A DNA stretch of 64,000 nt from Hyphodiscus hymeniophilus (GCA_016508695.1 VNKQ01000015.1:1054001-1118000), one strand, 5' to 3'. Positions 10,993-22,972 are shown, numbered from the stretch's first letter. The notes: generated by a model not told the origin, from the letters alone. Program-made: numbers and translations.

Positions 10993-11707
10993 TGAGAAGA
11001 GGCCAGCGTAGGGAATCCAGAGCCTTGCGTGGCGATATAGAAAATGGACAGTACAGAATTAATGCAACCTGTTTCGAACCTTCGGCTCTGTAAGTTTTTT
11101 TTCTCCTTTTTCCGTCCAAAGTGAAAGTGTCTATTTTTGTTTTCACTCGTCGTCGGGGCTCCCTGCTTATCACACGCACAAACCAGACTCCTCATTCGAT
11201 TACCATATGCATACTGTAGTTCCGACCTCGACATGTGCTTAAACCTTTCGATATGCAAGTCATGACATAATGGACCACCAAACCAGGTATGCGGACCATA
11301 ATGTCGATAAGTATCAGCAACGATTAACTTTTGGGCCATCGTCAATGTCTAGATTTGTAAGATACGGGAGTATGATACCCAGTGTCTTGCTGTCACCTCT
11401 TGGGAGAATGAACGCAGCGCCAGGTAGTTTATTCTTAAACAACCTCGACCATTTTTCCTTTGGCAGTACTGCGGAAGGTGCCATGCGACCAGTAGAGTTT
11501 GCGAATTACCTAGATAATGTCTCCCGGTCGCAATAGAGATAGGGGCTTCAAGCAAAGCAGAATTGGCTGGGTACACATGGTATGAAATATTCTCGGAGAC
11601 GTTGCACTGATATGCGAGTCTAAGGCAATCGGTTGGTTTGAGCGTACACTAATTACCTAGGCTTCGATAAGAAGTGCACGAATCTACATAATTTTTGATT
11701 TGTGACT
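10993..11707. other. Convergent intergenic region
   Basis: About 715 bases between the 3' ends of YJU2 and the DUF3433 gene. The plus-strand frame 11270-11536 and overlapping minus frames have no recognisable domain. It presumably holds both 3' UTRs. Confidence 0.5.
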
Positions 11708-14700
11708 TTATATCCAACTCTGCACTTCTTTGCTGTCGTCTATTTTCCTGTTCCAGATCCATTTTTTCCTCTTTTTAGCCTCAGGATTCTGACTCTCAAG
11801 TGCGACAACGTGCCGCTGTCGCTCAATCCCAACATGCGTCTTTCCATCTGTGCCTATGAAGCGACCATACCCATATCTTCTGTACTCATTGTCGCTGCTT
11901 TTACTCCCAGCAGCAAAGTCTTCCACTGCTCGACTCGCAGAGACAAAGCTGATAATCGAAGCAATGGATGTCGGCATACGCGGCAAGAACCTTCTCGGTC
12001 GGTAGGCGTAATACACAATAGCGACGACGAGGTGAAAAGCGAAGGTTGAAATCGAAATAACGAACATGCTGCGCGACACGAATATTTTCGATTCCACAAC
12101 TTCGATGCCGCCCATGAATGGGATTGGCGTTACAGAAGGAGAGAACACGTGAGGATTCAAGCCAAGTAAGATAGCGAACAAGCTTTGATAAATGCCCTCT
12201 ACCATGGGTGCTGCGTCCACGGCTTTCGGGACAGGTGCGTTGGGATCTACCAGAACGTCTGAACCATTTGAAAGCAGTTGTAATAAAACATTCATCCAGT
12301 CAGACGTGAAACTGTCATTATGCCAGGTGAAGCCACTGATCGTGGATGGAGCGATAAGGTTGTTACTCTGCTGGAATAATGAATTCTCACTGGCGTTTCC
12401 GATGAAGTACGGAGTCGTATCTTCGACAAGTTCTCCAGTTTGATTTGCACTAAGAATGTGGCCATCAGAGTCAACAAGTACATCGAAGGGTGCAATTCGC
12501 AGCTTTTGAGTACAGCTTAAAAAAGTGTAATTCAGGCTGCGGCCTAGAAATGTGGCATTGCTTGCTACGTTAATATTTTCTGTGGTATGAGATCCCATAC
12601 GAGCCCATCCAGATACGAAAATAGAGCCACAGAAATCAGAGTCATCGGAAAGGCTTGCTGGAGTCATGACTTGCATTACCTCGATTGCCGAGGGGTCATC
12701 ACCTGGCGAAGCCGTGAACTGTGTGGTCTGATTCAAAACGATATTTGCCGTATGTGGGAAGCAATTTACTGTACTTCCGTTCGGAAGAGTATATGACGTG
12801 GTGAATTGGGCGGTAGTGTCGTTCGCTGCGGGCCGAAACTGCACCGAATTGTTCCCTGGAAGTGATGATAGTTCGATACATGTAGAGTCTGCTCCGAAAG
12901 CAATGGTTGAGCCGCGGAAGCCTTGAAAATGTAATGGGATACCGGTGTTTGATGTTGAAGGTGGTGTCTGAAGCTCGAATGGTAGATAAAAGAAGTTCTC
13001 GTCTACCCAGGACGGTAAACTCGCACCTCCTGACAAATTTGACATTGCAACGTAGAAATGGTCGAGAAACTGTATAGGAGCCGCTTCAAAAGTCAAATTG
13101 AATACATCGGACCCGTTGAATTGTGGCAGCAACGATTGGGAAGTGAACAATGGAAGGATCTTTTTCGTGGGAACTTCGAAAAACAAGCTGGATAGCGCAA
13201 CAGCTAAGATATTGGATGAGAAGGCAACAATGCACACTGCGGCCAAAAGGAAGTGACGAGATTTGAAAGCGCGCCAAAAGGCAAGTTGCGGCGGAAGTGA
13301 TGTATATTTGGCTTGCAAAGACGTCAAAGCCTTTGCATTGCCCCTCCTCATCTCATCAAAGGGTATCAGAAGGCAGAGGAGGCGATTCAGGATGACCCAC
13401 ACTGGCTCAAGAAAGGTTGAGAATGATGTTGGAAGATAGTTTTCCAATATAGACAACACCAATGCGTTTTTAGTTGGGAGGTTGATACCTAATATCATCA
13501 GTTTCGAGAACAGAAACGCTGAGGTGGTTCATACCATTGTGTTTCAAAGAATAGATTTCAAAGAACGTGAGAGCCCCAAGTGAGAGGATCAGCACACCAA
13601 TCAATGAGCCTCCAACAGCAAATCCAAGCTCAACGGGGCGCACAGGAGCGAAGTGCTCTCTGCACGACACGCTAGATATCGACTGGACACTAGTGTGTTT
13701 CTGGGGATCGTCAACCGAAGTAGCTAGTAATATCTGTGTCTCACTGCCTAGCTTCGAATCGGCGTCTATATCCAGGTAGAAAGAGTGAGGCGACAGAGCT
13801 GAGGCGAGTCGATCCGCCGTCAAGGTTCCATCATCACTGAACAGAAACAGAGGACTTTTGGTCAGTGAGCCAACCCTGACCATGGACATAACGTCAGCGA
13901 TAGACGCCGGGTCCCCAGTCAAGTTACTTCGGTGCTTGCGAGAGACATACCAAAGCAACACACTAAACAGCGAAATGATGCCCAGTGCAGCCTCGACAAT
14001 GATTGAGATGGATCTGACCATAAGAATGCCGCCGACGGTAATTTGGCGAAAGCCACCTCTTGAAAAGGATACTGGGCTGGCACCAGTGTCCAGCAGGGTG
14101 CTGAAGGCTGATGTGAATAGTAGCTGGTGAGCACTTTGGAAGGCTGCTTGCATGGCGGATGGGGTGACAAGATCTTCAACAGTCAAACGATTCAAAGCTA
14201 TTGCAAAGCCGACCATATTGGAAACCGGCCACGTTATACTGTAGCTTTTGATCCTTGGATATTGTTCCAAAACAGAATCATCCTGGAGATTCGCCCTCTG
14301 CGGCGTAGGCGTAACTCCAGTTGCCAACAGATATTCAAAATTGGTGATATTGAATATGCTCTGAATGGGAAGCCCTGGGGCATTTGAATTTGATGGTAAC
14401 GTAGTGTACGTCTCCTGTGTCGCCGATGTGTTGACCTGGACAGACACCCTGCGTGTATGATAGCTCGTCTCACAAAACTGAGCTGTCATGTTGGTGTATA
14501 TCCCATTTCCGGCATGAGAGGCTGCCGAGGCCCAGATCGCAAGGAAATTGTTGGAGAACTCCGCTGAGCAATTTGGATTTTCCAGAGCCCAATCCACTTG
14601 GGCGTTATCGTAATAGCCGATGTACGTGATCATGTAATCCGATATGCCTTGAGTATCTGGGAGATTGATTTGCGGCACAGAGCATCCTTTGTGATTGTCG

Positions 14701-15906
14701 AAGGTATAGCCGAGGCCTTCGAGCGAAACGTTTGCGGCGCTGCAAGTCAGATTTGTGCTATATACATCAGCTAAGGTTGTCCACGTTTCGAAGTTTGACA
14801 TAGTAGCGCCTGATTCCTTGGGTTGGAATGGAAGAAGCGCAAGTTCGGCAGTCGTAAAAGCAGGAAGCTTCTGGTCCAGCCAAGACATTCCATATGCGGT
14901 GTTGAGAAAGTTTGCATTCAGGGAAACATTTTGTAACTCCACAGGAATGAGTGCAGATTTTGTTTCCATAATCGTGGGTATGGAACGCACAACCGTTCCA
15001 GTGGTAAAAATTGCCGACTGCAGTGGAGTCAAAATCCAAAATACTATGAGCATGATTGACCCAGCAAGGAAAACACCCCAATGCCTGGAGCACATTTAGC
15101 GAAACACTTTTGAAGATCTGGGCTACAGAGAGCGAAACAGGAATTCATGAAAATCTCACCTCCGACGAAACGCTGCAAGCGGAATGAAGGGAAGAAAATC
15201 AAATGGATATTGCATTAATAATGAATTGGCTGCAGTAGCTCCGTTCTCCTTTGAAAGTTGGAACCAGGGTTCTATGCGTTTCGCATCCAGGTCCACCCAA
15301 CTTATATAATCAGCAATTGACAGGCCAGGAGTTTGGAGTCCGTATACTAACCTCCATATCATACTGTAGAGGACCGCCAATATAGTAGGAATATAGAGAT
15401 ATCTTTATCAATCACATAAGCTTGAATCACTGCGAAGATGCAATTTACTTACGTAAATGTTATCGTAGTCGAAATGCTGTTGACATCCGTCGCGAAAGCA
15501 ACCCCACCGCCATTCATATTTCCATTTCCAGAACTTTTGTGTGCCAAGACTTCCAATACGATAATCAGTGATAATGAGAATACAACAATTCCACCCAAAA
15601 TAGGAGTTTGAAGTGTCATTGGCTTCCAGTGACCTCTTGACCCTGTCCGTATTGTGTCAGGACCGATTGGTGAAGATTAAAGACCTATGGGAGGAGCTCA
15701 CTATCATTCCTGGGCTTCACTCCCAATCGAAGAGCATTGACATATCTTTTCGGTGAGAACCTGCTCACAGGCTTTACGTACTGACAGTCTCCAATATCAT
15801 CGTCTCTTGGAGGCTCAACGACCCTTTGTCTGCTACTTACGACAAAAATAGACTTGGTTTCTTCCACTTGAATTCTCCGAACAGCCTTAGGAGAAGATTT
15901 GAACAT
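11708..15906 (-). CDS. DUF3433-type fungal multi-spanning membrane protein, 1305 aa
   Basis: Six exons on the minus strand: 15702-15906, 15453-15642, 15352-15402, 15160-15300, 13535-15084, 11708-13488. The sum is 3918 nt. All introns are GT-AG, 46-75 nt. The protein has two related membrane units. Unit one: a hydrophobic helix after HWKPMTLQTPILGG, then WVDLDAKRIEPWFQLS, NGATAANSLLMQYPFDFLPF and AFRRRHWGVF leading into a second helix. Unit two repeats this as EPVWVILNRLLCLLIPF, SLPPQLAFWRAFKSRHFLLA. Each is followed by a ~400-residue extracellular-looking region rich in Asn-X-Ser/Thr sites and a late membrane helix. The pattern fits DUF3433 proteins, whose function is unknown. The start at 15906 (MFKSSPKAVRR) is the first ATG. 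Cell-surface or vacuolar membrane location is inferred. Confidence 0.82.
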
Positions 15907-16579
15907 GAGGGTCAACCTAAGGTGCAGCCAAGCCCTATGCGATTAAACGAAAGGAAAATCGAAGATGAAAAATGAGACTCAAATCCCGAATGAAATGAAA
16001 AAGAAGGAACGGAAACTATAAAGACATAAGAAATGTCATGACACTCGAGACGAGACAAGAGTAGCTGCAACAAACCTGAGCGCGCCAATCTCTGATGACG
16101 ATTGGCTGGGAGGAGAGTGGCAAACAGATGAAGTGGATCGGTTATTCAGTACAGCCCTGTGTCACAACCATTCAAAAAAGAGTATGCGGCCAAAAGCGAC
16201 CCAATCGCAGGTTTGTGTGTCGCAAGTTGCGTTCCAAGTCCTGGGCTGTCGCCAACGGCGTCTTGGAACTGGATTCCTATCTAGGCATCGAGAGGAGGTT
16301 TAATACAGCTCACCGAAGCGTACATGATTGCAATTAAGTCGAGTAGGGAGAGACTGATACATATCGTCATTTCTTGTTGAAATTGTTGTCGAGCTAGGAT
16401 ATGAATCGTATGCCTATTGCACAACTCAGGATGTGTTCTAAATGGGAATGAGAAGAAAATACGCTAGTGATCACTAGCGCCTCTCCAGCCGCCAAATTTG
16501 GAGCTTGTTAAGCGCCGCCATTATTGACAAATGGACATCCTCCGAAGTCCAACATCTCGGCGAAGACGGTACGAGAAGA
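15907..16579. promoter_or_regulatory. Divergent promoter region
   Basis: About 670 bases between the DUF3433 start (minus) and the Yih1/IMPACT start (plus). The plus-strand frame 16095-16337 (80 aa) has no recognisable features. The sequence just upstream of 16580 is open in frame back to a TTG at 16505 but contains no ATG there. Confidence 0.45.
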
Positions 16580-17416
16580 ATGAGTGAAGATCTCCTCAAC
16601 GAGATTGAGGCCATCAACTCAATCTACGGAGAAAAGTCTCTTGTTGTGACCGGAAACGAAGATGTCTACATCCTGCACCTCCCTCAGCAATCGACTTCGT
16701 TAAGAATTCGATTTCCCTTCGACTATCCCGCTACACCCCCAGCTGTGCTTGGTACGGAAAGCTCTGGGGAGCATACGCGTATAGGACAAGCTGCTCAGGT
16801 TGTCGATATCTTCCGTAAGGTGCTTGGGAATCTTTACCAGCCAGGTGAGGTCTGCTTGTTCGATGTGATCGAGGAAGTCAACGGCAAAATCGGCACCGAA
16901 GAGGAAAAGATAGTGGATAGTGAACAACAAGTTGAAAGCAACTTTGGTGATGGTCAGGAAGCCGATCAAATGATACAACAGCCGGATATTAGAGAAGACG
17001 AGCCATCATGGATATTATCCGATGTCATCATCGAGCTGAAGTCCGTCTTCGTCGCTCGATCCGCAGCCGTCTCATCACCAGGCCAAGCCACGAAATACCT
17101 TCAATACCTTCTTGAAAATGACAAGAAAGTGCGTTCTGCTACTCATAATATAACTGCGTGGAGAATCAAAGGCGAAAACGGTGTCACCTATCAGGATTGC
17201 AATGATGATGGAGAGACAGCTGCTGGAGGAAGAGTGCTACATTTGATGCAAATGATGAATATCTGGAACGCTATGGTGGTTGTCACTCGTTGGTATGGAG
17301 GACACCAGCTCGGGCCGAAACGGTTCAGTATTATCAACTCGGTTGCTCGGAATGCCTTCGTAAAAGGAGGTCTTGTGAATGAAGAACCTGCAATGAAGAG
17401 GAAGGGCAAGCACTGA
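16580..17416 (+). CDS. YIH1: Yih1/IMPACT homologue (RWD + IMPACT domains)
   Basis: Single exon, 278 aa. The ATG at 16580 begins MSEDLLNEIEAINSIYG, the normal first helix of an RWD domain; the upstream in-frame extension lacks an ATG. The RWD domain (about residues 1-115) shows IRFPFDYPATPPAVLG. After an acidic linker the IMPACT/UPF0029 domain (about 155-265) shows FVARSAAVSS, HNITAWRI, DCNDDGETAAGGRVLHLM and the signature VVVTRWYGGHQLGPKRF. Known role: binds Gcn1 through the RWD domain and competes with Gcn2, damping eIF2-alpha phosphorylation during amino-acid starvation. Domain order and size match yeast Yih1 and mammalian IMPACT. Confidence 0.93.
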   Translation: MSEDLLNEIEAINSIYGEKSLVVTGNEDVYILHLPQQSTSLRIRFPFDYPATPPAVLGTESSGEHTRIGQAAQVVDIFRKVLGNLYQPGEVCLFDVIEEVNGKIGTEEEKIVDSEQQVESNFGDGQEADQMIQQPDIREDEPSWILSDVIIELKSVFVARSAAVSSPGQATKYLQYLLENDKKVRSATHNITAWRIKGENGVTYQDCNDDGETAAGGRVLHLMQMMNIWNAMVVVTRWYGGHQLGPKRFSIINSVARNAFVKGGLVNEEPAMKRKGKH

Positions 17417-17919
17417 AGTTTTGAGACTTCTCGGTAACCAGCCCTGGAGCTACCTTGAATGATGCAGCCAGCGCTGCCATGGCGAGGAGAAGGCACTGCC
17501 AAGCGCCAATTTCCAAATCCCTCCAAAGACGTTGTGCAGTACGGGAAGTTCGCACCCAGTCGAATATTGCTCAAGATACCAAAGGCCCACAAGAGAAACA
17601 GCGGAGATGCTTCCCATTTGATGTTAGGTACCCCGAGAAAATCGCCCGATACCTACTGAAGACGATGGAGGATGTGGTCGGACTCGGAGTTATGAGGCGT
17701 GAAGGCGACAGGAAGGAGGCCAGCGCAGAAATGAATGGTAAGATGGCTTTATATGCAGCCGAACCCAAGTAAACGTGTAATACTCCATGCTTAGAATCTA
17801 ACATGTTTGCAGACATAGAAGATATGTTAGATTGAGACAACAGATCGCCAAACGAAATCATGATGTGCAAAATCTTAAACTTCTCCCCTTTGTGTAAATC
17901 CTAAAAATATCAGATTTCT
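17417..17919. other. Intergenic region downstream of YIH1
   Basis: About 500 bases. A plus frame 17455-17772 (105 aa) and overlapping minus frames exist, but none has a recognisable domain or plausible signal, and I do not call a gene. Confidence 0.4.
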
Positions 17920-19790
17920 TCAACGACTCAGGAGAGTCTTCCAAGTATTGCGCGAAAGCGCCCCCGCAGCGATAGCTCCTGTGCTGGTGATTAGCCCAAC
18001 TAGGATGACTGTGTTCGAAATTTGTGTTTCTTCGATGACCCTTGGGCAATTGATTCTTCCCTCCGCCTTGATCTGCTCGGCGTCTGATCCGTCAATCTCA
18101 AAGTCATTCGAGGTTATCGAGCTTGTCCTCTTTTGATACGGGATCACCGCGTCGGACCAGTTATTCGTGCCTCGTTCTCGTATCACGATTTGCAGTTTGG
18201 TTCGGTCGGTCTGCGAGTGCGGATTTCGATAGGCGTGCTTGAATCTCCTCGTTGTAAGCCTGGGCGGCGCTGGATTTGGGCTCGATGAATTTTTATTGCG
18301 GCGACCCGAGCGTCCTTGATCTTCGTTATTAGGGCGTTGGTGTACGACGTCTGAACTTCTATCATGAGTATTATGATGTTATGGCCCAGATTGGTATTCT
18401 GTTTAATTATGAGCGTCAATATTGATGGGCTTACGGCCAAGTAGATCTTACCGTAGAGAATGCTAAAGTTTGGCATAGATGCCACTGTCATGCCAAGATA
18501 CGTAGAAGCCCCCGATGTCCAGATAACCTCGATCGATCTTCCCTCAGACCCAAAAATCATGATCGGGTACATGAACTGGGTTGTCTTGAAACCCGTTGCC
18601 AGGACCAAGAGATCGAAATTGTGTTATTTTTCGCCCTTGATAGACACACCTTCAGGGGTGATCTCTTTGACTTGAGGTGTTTCGAGTGTGACATTTCCTC
18701 TCGTAAATGCAGGGAAGTAGTCGTCCGATATGATGACTCGTTTGCAGCCAACAGCATAGTGAGGTTGCAGCTGTTCACTTAGCTCGGCATACTGCTTACC
18801 CGGAAGCTGATTTTCCATATGTGGTTTAGACGCAGTCATCATGAATTCGTGGAGTGGGGACTTCGTATTGAAGAAAACATTGAAAGATGACTCTCGAATA
18901 ACCCATCAAGGGTGCCCTGTATCTCCTCCGCAAGAAAGGGACGTATTAGTAGATGGACTGCATGACTGGCGAGTTCGGTTTGTCGTCTCTGGGAATGATC
19001 CAGTTCGGAGTTCTCTGAAAAATGTTCAGGCTTTGCAGACCTTGGCAATCTCAGGAATGATTTGAGCAGCCGTTGCGCCATTTCCGATGATGCCAATCCT
19101 CTTGTCCCGGATATCGTAGTCCCAGTCCCATCGGGCAGAATGCATCACCTTGCCCCTGAAGGTACCTTAGTCGGGGATATCAGGATATTTGGGAATATTC
19201 ATTTGCCCAATCGCTGAGACCAAAAAGTCGGAGGTGACAGTGTATTCCTTCCCAACCTCCGCATCTTCACTTCCAAGTCTTTTGAGCTTTGTCTGCCAAG
19301 TTTAGGTTTTCTCACCCCAATTGGCCTCCTTAACAGAGGTGTTGAACCGGATTTGTTTGTAAAGCTGGCATTGGTGAGCGACGTCAATCAGGTAATCGAG
19401 GATCTCCTCCTGGCCAGGATATTCACGAGTCCAGTGAGGATTGGGTTCAAATGAAAGGTAGTAAAGATGACTCCAGAAATCCTTTCGTAAGTCAGAGAGT
19501 CAGCTAGTAGAATGAATATAAATGGGTGCTTGTTGTCTTACGCAGCAACACCTAGGATACCGTTGGTCATTCCAAGTCCTACCAAACTGGTTCCCTTTCT
19601 CAACAACGATGGAGTTACGACCATATCTTTTCATGTATCATCTCGATGGCTGTGATCATACCAGGGAGTCCTCCGCGATGATCAAAACATCAGCTCTGTT
19701 GGTGTTCCGGCTATAGTTGACTATCGGTATTGCATTCGGATCAGTGATGTTGCTTAGAGCTGTCAACTGTGCAACTAAAGGAAATATTTT
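17920..19790 (-). pseudogene. Decayed FAD-dependent Baeyer-Villiger-type monooxygenase
   Basis: Translating the minus strand gives a near full-length flavin monooxygenase in broken frames. From the N-terminus: PNAIPIVNYSRNTNRADVLII, after which the first Rossmann glycine motif is destroyed; EKGNQFGRTWNDQRYP; NPHWTREYPGQEEILDYLI; a second nucleotide-binding motif KRIGIIGNGATAAQIIPEIAK; LVLATGFKTTQFMYP; YLGMTVASMPNF; an apparent 54-nt intron; then NTNLGHN and, near the C-terminus, NNWSDAVIPYQKRTSS. Stops interrupt at several places (for example after EKT, after YPDIPD and after AKVCKA), and frame changes occur between blocks. The family oxidises ketones or related compounds with NADPH. Because the FAD motif itself is lost, this copy cannot be active. 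The left limit is the last stop at 17920; the right limit is approximate. Confidence 0.85.
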
Positions 19791-20397
19791 GAAGAGCGTA
19801 ACCACAACTTGAAGGAGACAATTCGTGAAGTCATATCAGAATACATGGTAACTGTATCGTGGGGACGAACGGAGACAGGACCGCCAAGGTCGCGAGCCGC
19901 GGAACGCTATTCCAGCCTCCATTCACGCCCAGAAATGTTGCAGGTGAAGCTCAATGAATCAGACCGAAAGCGGCAGATGCGGGGTAGACGACATCGTGTA
20001 CTTTATGTCGTTGTTCTTGGATCGTTGCCATTGACACCTTCCCCACACTTCGCCTAAATTAGACCGGAGCCCCTTACCACTTCTCGTTGCCCCGAATCTT
20101 ATCTGGGACTTGAAAATTTGGTGCATTGAACAAAGCTCACTTCATAAGTTCGATATTGGTTACTTGACTTTTCTGATTCTGTGGATCTGTATCCATAAAA
20201 ACCATGATCTCCTGATCAAAGAGCTTGTAAGTTGTATCTCTAACACGACAAGGCGTGTGTACACATCCCAAGATACCTTTCATGCACTCTGCTAAACTCT
20301 ATGTACATGTATATTCCCAAGCGCCATCAATGCATTCGTTTCGCGCTTCAATGTCATAAAAGAATGGATACCAATCGACCTGCGATCTAGCCTGTGT
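19791..20397. other. Intergenic region
   Basis: About 600 bases between the monooxygenase remnant and the LPMO gene. Short plus frames (19809-20057, 20110-20295) are not supported. Part of it is the 3' side of the LPMO gene. Confidence 0.4.
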
Positions 20398-21729
20398 TCA
20401 AGAAAAATGTTGCACGTGGCGACGAACGTGCTCGGCGGAGAATCTGATTGCGCGCTTTGGCTTGGGTGCCACGATAGCCACGATATCAATATTCATGGTC
20501 TGTCCGGAAGTGCAGGATGTCCCAGCAGCCAGTTGTTGAACGACAGACCATGTTCCACTGGCGCATTGTTGAAATGATGAGCCGCCAATACAATTCCACA
20601 TTCCCTCGGTGGTGCAGGCTGTACCTGCTACGATCGCACTTCCTGTTCCGATTGTACCTGTGCTTGCTGGGGATGCAGAGCTGGCTGCAACTGAAGCAGC
20701 AGCGCTCGGAGCGACGACTGGGCTCGCCTCGACTGACGAGGCGGCAGCTGAAGCTGGCGTGGCAGGGCTCGAAGCGACGACTGGACTCGCCTCGACTGAA
20801 GAGGCAGCAACTGGAACTGATGTTGCTGCAGATGGAACATCAGCGGACGAGGCGACTGTTGCGAAAACTCCACCAGGAACTGTAGGAGCTGATGAGGCAG
20901 CGACGGGTGCTGCGGAAGCCTCTGACGTGACTGCAGGTGCAGCTGCACCAGCTGTACCCGAAGCCGCAGCTACAGCGCTGGCACATGATCCGGTTGGTGC
21001 GACTGGGGTTGCCGTGGCAGTACCATCGAGTTCAAGAGAGTCTCCAGGCGCTGGGAATTTGAGATCGGCGGAGTCGACGGTACCACAACCGTTACCCACA
21101 TTTGCGACAAACATGTCTGGGAGCGCGTCAAATGCGGCCGTATCGCGTTCCACGAATTGTGTGGCGTTCCGGGTCATCAAGTCATCGAGATCGTCTTCGC
21201 TCCGTTTGCTTGAGGCACCTGTGATGGTAATAGGGGCGCAGTTCATGTACATTTCACGATTTCCGATCTTGTTGAACCAGGTCCAGGCAAGGACTGCAGT
21301 CCCGGTGGGGAGTGAAGATGGGATCGTGAAGCTGTATGTGTCAGGATCGACAGCGCTGGCAGAATCGCCATTGTTTCCAGCAACACCTTTGATGGGACAC
21401 CCTCCTTCGATAGAGTGGATGACCTTGAAACTGCTGCTCTTGGTTGGGTTCTCGTCGTAGGTGACTGAGATTTGGCATGAACCACCACCATGGGTTGCGC
21501 TGCCGACGAAAGAGAGTGGCTGTGAAGATCCAATAGCCATCGTGTTACTGGCACCCTCTGCCGAGTATACCCCAGTTCTCTGCTTGCATGGAAAATCGCT
21601 GCCATCAGCTGCAAGAGGCGAATTATTCAAAGTTGATTTGCCGAATGGAACTGGAGTGTTCATTATCATGTGGGCGCTGCTGACAGACGCAAGTCCGAGG
21701 ACAGATGCGATAGTCGTTGTGTACAGCAT
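20398..21729 (-). CDS. Secreted AA11-type lytic polysaccharide monooxygenase with C-terminal X278-like module
   Basis: Single exon, 443 aa. The signal peptide (MLYTTTIASVLGLASVSSA) is followed directly by His, so cleavage leaves His1, as needed for the copper histidine brace. The second His is in SATHGGGSC. The rest of the catalytic domain (about 20-225) shows PVPFGKSTLNNSPLAADGSD, IHSIEGGCP, DPDTYSFTIP and LAWTWFNKIGNREMYMNCAP, resembling AA11 chitin-active LPMOs. A Ser/Ala/Pro/Val linker of about 130 residues contains a 21-residue tandem repeat. A Cys-rich module (about 380-420) with EGMWNCIGGSSFQQCASGTW matches the X278 module often found on AA11 enzymes. Role: oxidative cleavage of chitin or similar glycans outside the cell. 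AA11 versus another LPMO family is from memory; LPMO identity is firm. Confidence 0.88.
   Translation of the reverse strand: MLYTTTIASVLGLASVSSAHMIMNTPVPFGKSTLNNSPLAADGSDFPCKQRTGVYSAEGASNTMAIGSSQPLSFVGSATHGGGSCQISVTYDENPTKSSSFKVIHSIEGGCPIKGVAGNNGDSASAVDPDTYSFTIPSSLPTGTAVLAWTWFNKIGNREMYMNCAPITITGASSKRSEDDLDDLMTRNATQFVERDTAAFDALPDMFVANVGNGCGTVDSADLKFPAPGDSLELDGTATATPVAPTGSCASAVAAASGTAGAAAPAVTSEASAAPVAASSAPTVPGGVFATVASSADVPSAATSVPVAASSVEASPVVASSPATPASAAASSVEASPVVAPSAAASVAASSASPASTGTIGTGSAIVAGTACTTEGMWNCIGGSSFQQCASGTWSVVQQLAAGTSCTSGQTMNIDIVAIVAPKPKRAIRFSAEHVRRHVQHFS
20700..20830 (-). repeat. 63-bp tandem repeat in the LPMO linker
   Basis: The element containing GCGACGACTGG starts at 20711 and recurs at 20774, a 63-bp period encoding a repeated ASSVEASPVV unit in the linker. 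The period is a multiple of three, so unit gain or loss keeps the frame. Confidence 0.75.
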
Positions 21730-22972
21730 GTTGGTTGATTGATTGTTTGGTTGTTGTTTGTGTGAGAGTGTTCGTTCTTGACGTGATAGTCTCGAGTGAG
21801 ATTTGAAATGTTAAACTTTTGGTTGTGTTTGCTGAAGAGAAAGAAAGTCAGTCAAAGTGTTGTCCAGGCCGTGCTATTTAAATAAGAAGGTTCCAGTCTG
21901 AAATTCTTAATAGAACTCAAACTATTGTAGTCATATTGTGGTCATTTCGACCTCACATTGTTTGTTCGAGAAGAAGCTATTGAAGCATCTATTGTGCCTC
22001 GAATCCAGGTTCGTATTGTCGTATATCCGGGCTTTACCGAATCGGATACCAAATACCACCACACATTCACAGACGTAATAGAATATAAAAGAAGCATTGT
22101 CTCAACACACCTTTGACTAGAATGATTGACTCGACGATACTCGTAAGGGCTGTCGTATGGAAATGTCCGGGACTTGAAAGAATGTAGTGTCTTTGCCACA
22201 GGCAAGTGGATATGAAAGATTCGAAAGATCGAAGGACTAGCCTAAGAAAAATGCTTGATGCTCGAGAGAAATGCTGAACCCACGATGCTGATGCATTGCA
22301 AAGACGGGAATCCGAACTATCTTATATTGGTTTGCCCGCGACTGTATCGCATTTCTCTTCCAGCCACTTGACCCCTAGCTACATCCCTGGTTGAGATCCG
22401 TAGACTTGCGAGGATTCGCTGCAGGGAGCCTCAAAACAGGATTATTGGTCGTTGGAGCTGGATCGCAGCACATACTTCGTGCGCCATTGTCAAACGCGCA
22501 CGAAGTCCCCGCCAAACGTCACTAGACTGGACTCCCGCCATTCCCAGACCACAGCTTCAGCAGAGAACGTAGCCAGTGGAATGAATAAGAGTTGTCCCTT
22601 TTCGGGATTCTGAAGCAAAAGCGATCGATTGGGCAATGTTCTCGAGAATGCACAGACTCGAGGAATGCGCAGGGGGCTGATAGGCTACAGAACAGTTGTT
22701 TCAACGGTTAGCGAAACTTCCATCAGGGGGGAATCACATATTTGAGCCCCTGACTATCGATAGCGATAAGATACAGGGCAGCAGCCGCGAGTCATCCGTC
22801 ATCAGAGTTTTGACAGGCCAGACGCCTTTCTCCAGGTCCCAGGGAGTCAAACGACGGTGACTGTGAGAGACAAGAGGTTCTGGTGTTTCTCACCGGTCTT
22901 TGCGATGGAGGTTGGTCTGGCCAATGAAGACCCAGGGAGGCCGTCTCGTTTAGCAGTCCCGAGACTGCTGAG
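21730..22972. other. LPMO promoter region and gene-free stretch
   Basis: About 1.24 kb. The part next to 21729 must hold the LPMO promoter. Minus frames at 21942-22205 and 22522-22704 have no recognisable features. The right edge is the target site of the hAT insertion. Confidence 0.45.

Noticed and set aside
16505..16579. N-terminal extension of YIH1 to the TTG at 16505
   Set aside because: No ATG in the extension, and the RWD domain begins exactly at the ATG at 16580.
17455..17772. 105-residue plus-strand frame downstream of YIH1
   Set aside because: No recognisable domain, competing frames on both strands, and no splice or promoter support.
20609..21460. 283-residue plus-strand reading frame opposite the LPMO
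   Set aside because: It is rich in Ala/Glu/Thr because it reads the repeat linker of the LPMO in reverse; the minus strand has signal peptide, histidine brace and Cys module.
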